Below the pieces are notes generated by a model that saw only the letters and a list, made by a program, of their open reading frames with translations, was not told the DNA's origin and made no database searches. Of a stretch of DNA of 64,000 bases, positions 63,127 to 64,000 are shown in pieces. A program made the translations under genes and the position numbers. Every line of letters starts with the position of its first letter. Within the stretch, counting starts at the first letter, position 1. Origin of the DNA: Lactobacillus colini (lineage in GTDB: Bacteria > Bacillota > Bacilli > Lactobacillales > Lactobacillaceae); NCBI RefSeq assembly GCF_017874575.1, contig NZ_JAGGLU010000003.1:62001-126000 (forward strand), in the 5' to 3' direction.

Positions 63127-64000
63127 TTGAAAGATATTGAAATTGTTGCTAGTGCTAGGAATATTCCTGAGCAAGTAGTTACTAATGATGACTTAAGCCA
63201 AATTATGGACACTTCTGATGAATGGATCAAACAAAGAACTGGAATCAAAGTTCGCCATATCAGTGCTGGTGAGAATACATCTGATTTAGCCATTAATGTA
63301 GCTAAAGTATTACTCAAACAAGTTTCTTGGCAAGCTGATGATCTAGACTTGATTATCGTTGCGACTATGTCGCCTGATAATATGACACCTGCTGTTGGTG
63401 CAATGGTGCAGGGAGCACTTGGTGCTAAGAAGGCAATTGCCTTTGACATTTCGGCGGCTTGTTCTGGATTTTCTTATGCAATATCAATTGCGCAAGATAT
63501 AATGATTGCCAATAACTTTAAGAATGCGATGGTGATAGGAGCAGAAGTCTTATCTAAGTTGTTGGATTGGCAAGATCGCACTACTAGTGTCTTATTCGGC
63601 GATGGAGCCGGTGGAGTTTTATTAAGACTAAGTTCTACTCGGCACTTATTAGCCAAGGATTTGAATACTTTTGGTGATTTAGCTGATAACTTAGTAGCCG
63701 GTAGCATAGCAGTGGCTGATAGCTGGCAAGATAATTTACACCATATCTCGGCCTTTAAGATGAATGGACGAGAAGTGTATCGCTTTGCGACACATAATGT
63801 ACCTAAGTCAATTCTTTCAGCTGCTAAGAAGGCTAATATTAGCCTTGATGAAATTGATCACTACTTACTTCACCAAGCCAATAGTCGCATCATTACTCAA
63901 GTGGCACGTAAATTAAAGCAGCCGATTGAGAAGTTTCCAGTTAATATTTCTGAATACGGTAATACGGCTGCGGCTAGTGAAGCAATTTTATTAGCAGAAT
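63127..64000 (+). CDS. fabH: 3-oxoacyl-ACP synthase III, partial
   Basis: It starts fatty acid synthesis by joining acetyl-CoA to malonyl-ACP. The frame runs off the window end after about 291 codons of a usual 320-325. The start is TTG at 63127 (residues MKDIEIVASARNIPE) after AAGGATAA. The catalytic triad is complete: Cys in SAACSGFSYA near 113, His in YLLHQAN near 250 and Asn in EYGNTAAASE near 280. It is the third gene of the FabT-controlled operon. Confidence 0.94.
   Translation, partial: MKDIEIVASARNIPEQVVTNDDLSQIMDTSDEWIKQRTGIKVRHISAGENTSDLAINVAKVLLKQVSWQADDLDLIIVATMSPDNMTPAVGAMVQGALGAKKAIAFDISAACSGFSYAISIAQDIMIANNFKNAMVIGAEVLSKLLDWQDRTTSVLFGDGAGGVLLRLSSTRHLLAKDLNTFGDLADNLVAGSIAVADSWQDNLHHISAFKMNGREVYRFATHNVPKSILSAAKKANISLDEIDHYLLHQANSRIITQVARKLKQPIEKFPVNISEYGNTAAASEAILLAE

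Overview
The window looks like one contiguous piece of chromosome from a low-GC Lactobacillus, probably of the L. acidophilus / L. delbrueckii group (inference). Supporting signs are strong AT bias, TTG and GTG starts behind strong Shine-Dalgarno sites, a phosphoketolase, an upper mevalonate pathway instead of the MEP route, oleate hydratase, FabT-controlled fatty acid genes, ClpE under a CIRCE element, and many lactose/cellobiose-type PTS permeases. No rRNA, CRISPR array, IS transposase or integrase was seen. One tRNA, tRNA-Arg(CCU), and one likely 6S RNA are present.

Layout. 1-7.4 kb: end of rpiA, nucleoside hydrolase with a GntR regulator, a two-gene ABC exporter, a small membrane protein with an XRE regulator, and a DeoR regulator with a probable bacteriocin immunity gene. 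7.6-20.9 kb: phosphoketolase, nitroreductase, CNNM/CBS protein, hpt, amino acid permease, a degenerate GH25-like protein, DEAD-box helicase, PTS IIC, tRNA-Arg, UDP-GlcNAc 2-epimerase and a DUF4097-like lipoprotein. 20.9-32.2 kb: an inserted carbohydrate island. 32.2-41.1 kb: GtrA, flavodoxin, methionine aminopeptidase, YihY, galU, a hydrolase and the mevalonate operon (thiolase, HMG-CoA reductase, HMG-CoA synthase). 41.1-48.2 kb: 6S-like RNA, an RlmCD-type methyltransferase, recX, DUF402, a CorC-like protein and prfC. 48.2-60 kb: clpE, ptsHI, then spx-mecA-coiA-(Rpn)-spxH-yjbK-relQ-NAD kinase-rluD, an order that parallels the Bacillus subtilis yjb region. 60-64 kb: oleate hydratase and the start of the fabZ-fabT-fabH operon.

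The main discovery is the block at 20929-32246. It is bracketed by an exact 38-bp direct repeat. The left copy is the last 12 codons plus stop of the lipoprotein gene; the right copy is a stray fragment directly before a terminator that would fit as that gene's original terminator. The block carries a ROK repressor, a PTS IIC, a DUF4838-type putative glycosidase, PTS IIA, a GH1 phospho-glycosidase, a PTS IICB fusion and a large secreted beta-helix protein with InlB-like repeats. Read together (inference), the secreted protein would cut or bind an outside polysaccharide, the PTS would import and phosphorylate the released oligosaccharides, the two intracellular enzymes would cleave them, and ROK plus CcpA would control the operon. 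The substrate cannot be read from sequence.

Other points of interest are a cre-like site over the promoter of the 6S-like RNA, a shared CTTAC-N5-GTAAG palindrome at the clpE and spx promoters, a leader hairpin carrying an anti-Shine-Dalgarno sequence before the Rpn-family nuclease gene, and tandem FabT operators.
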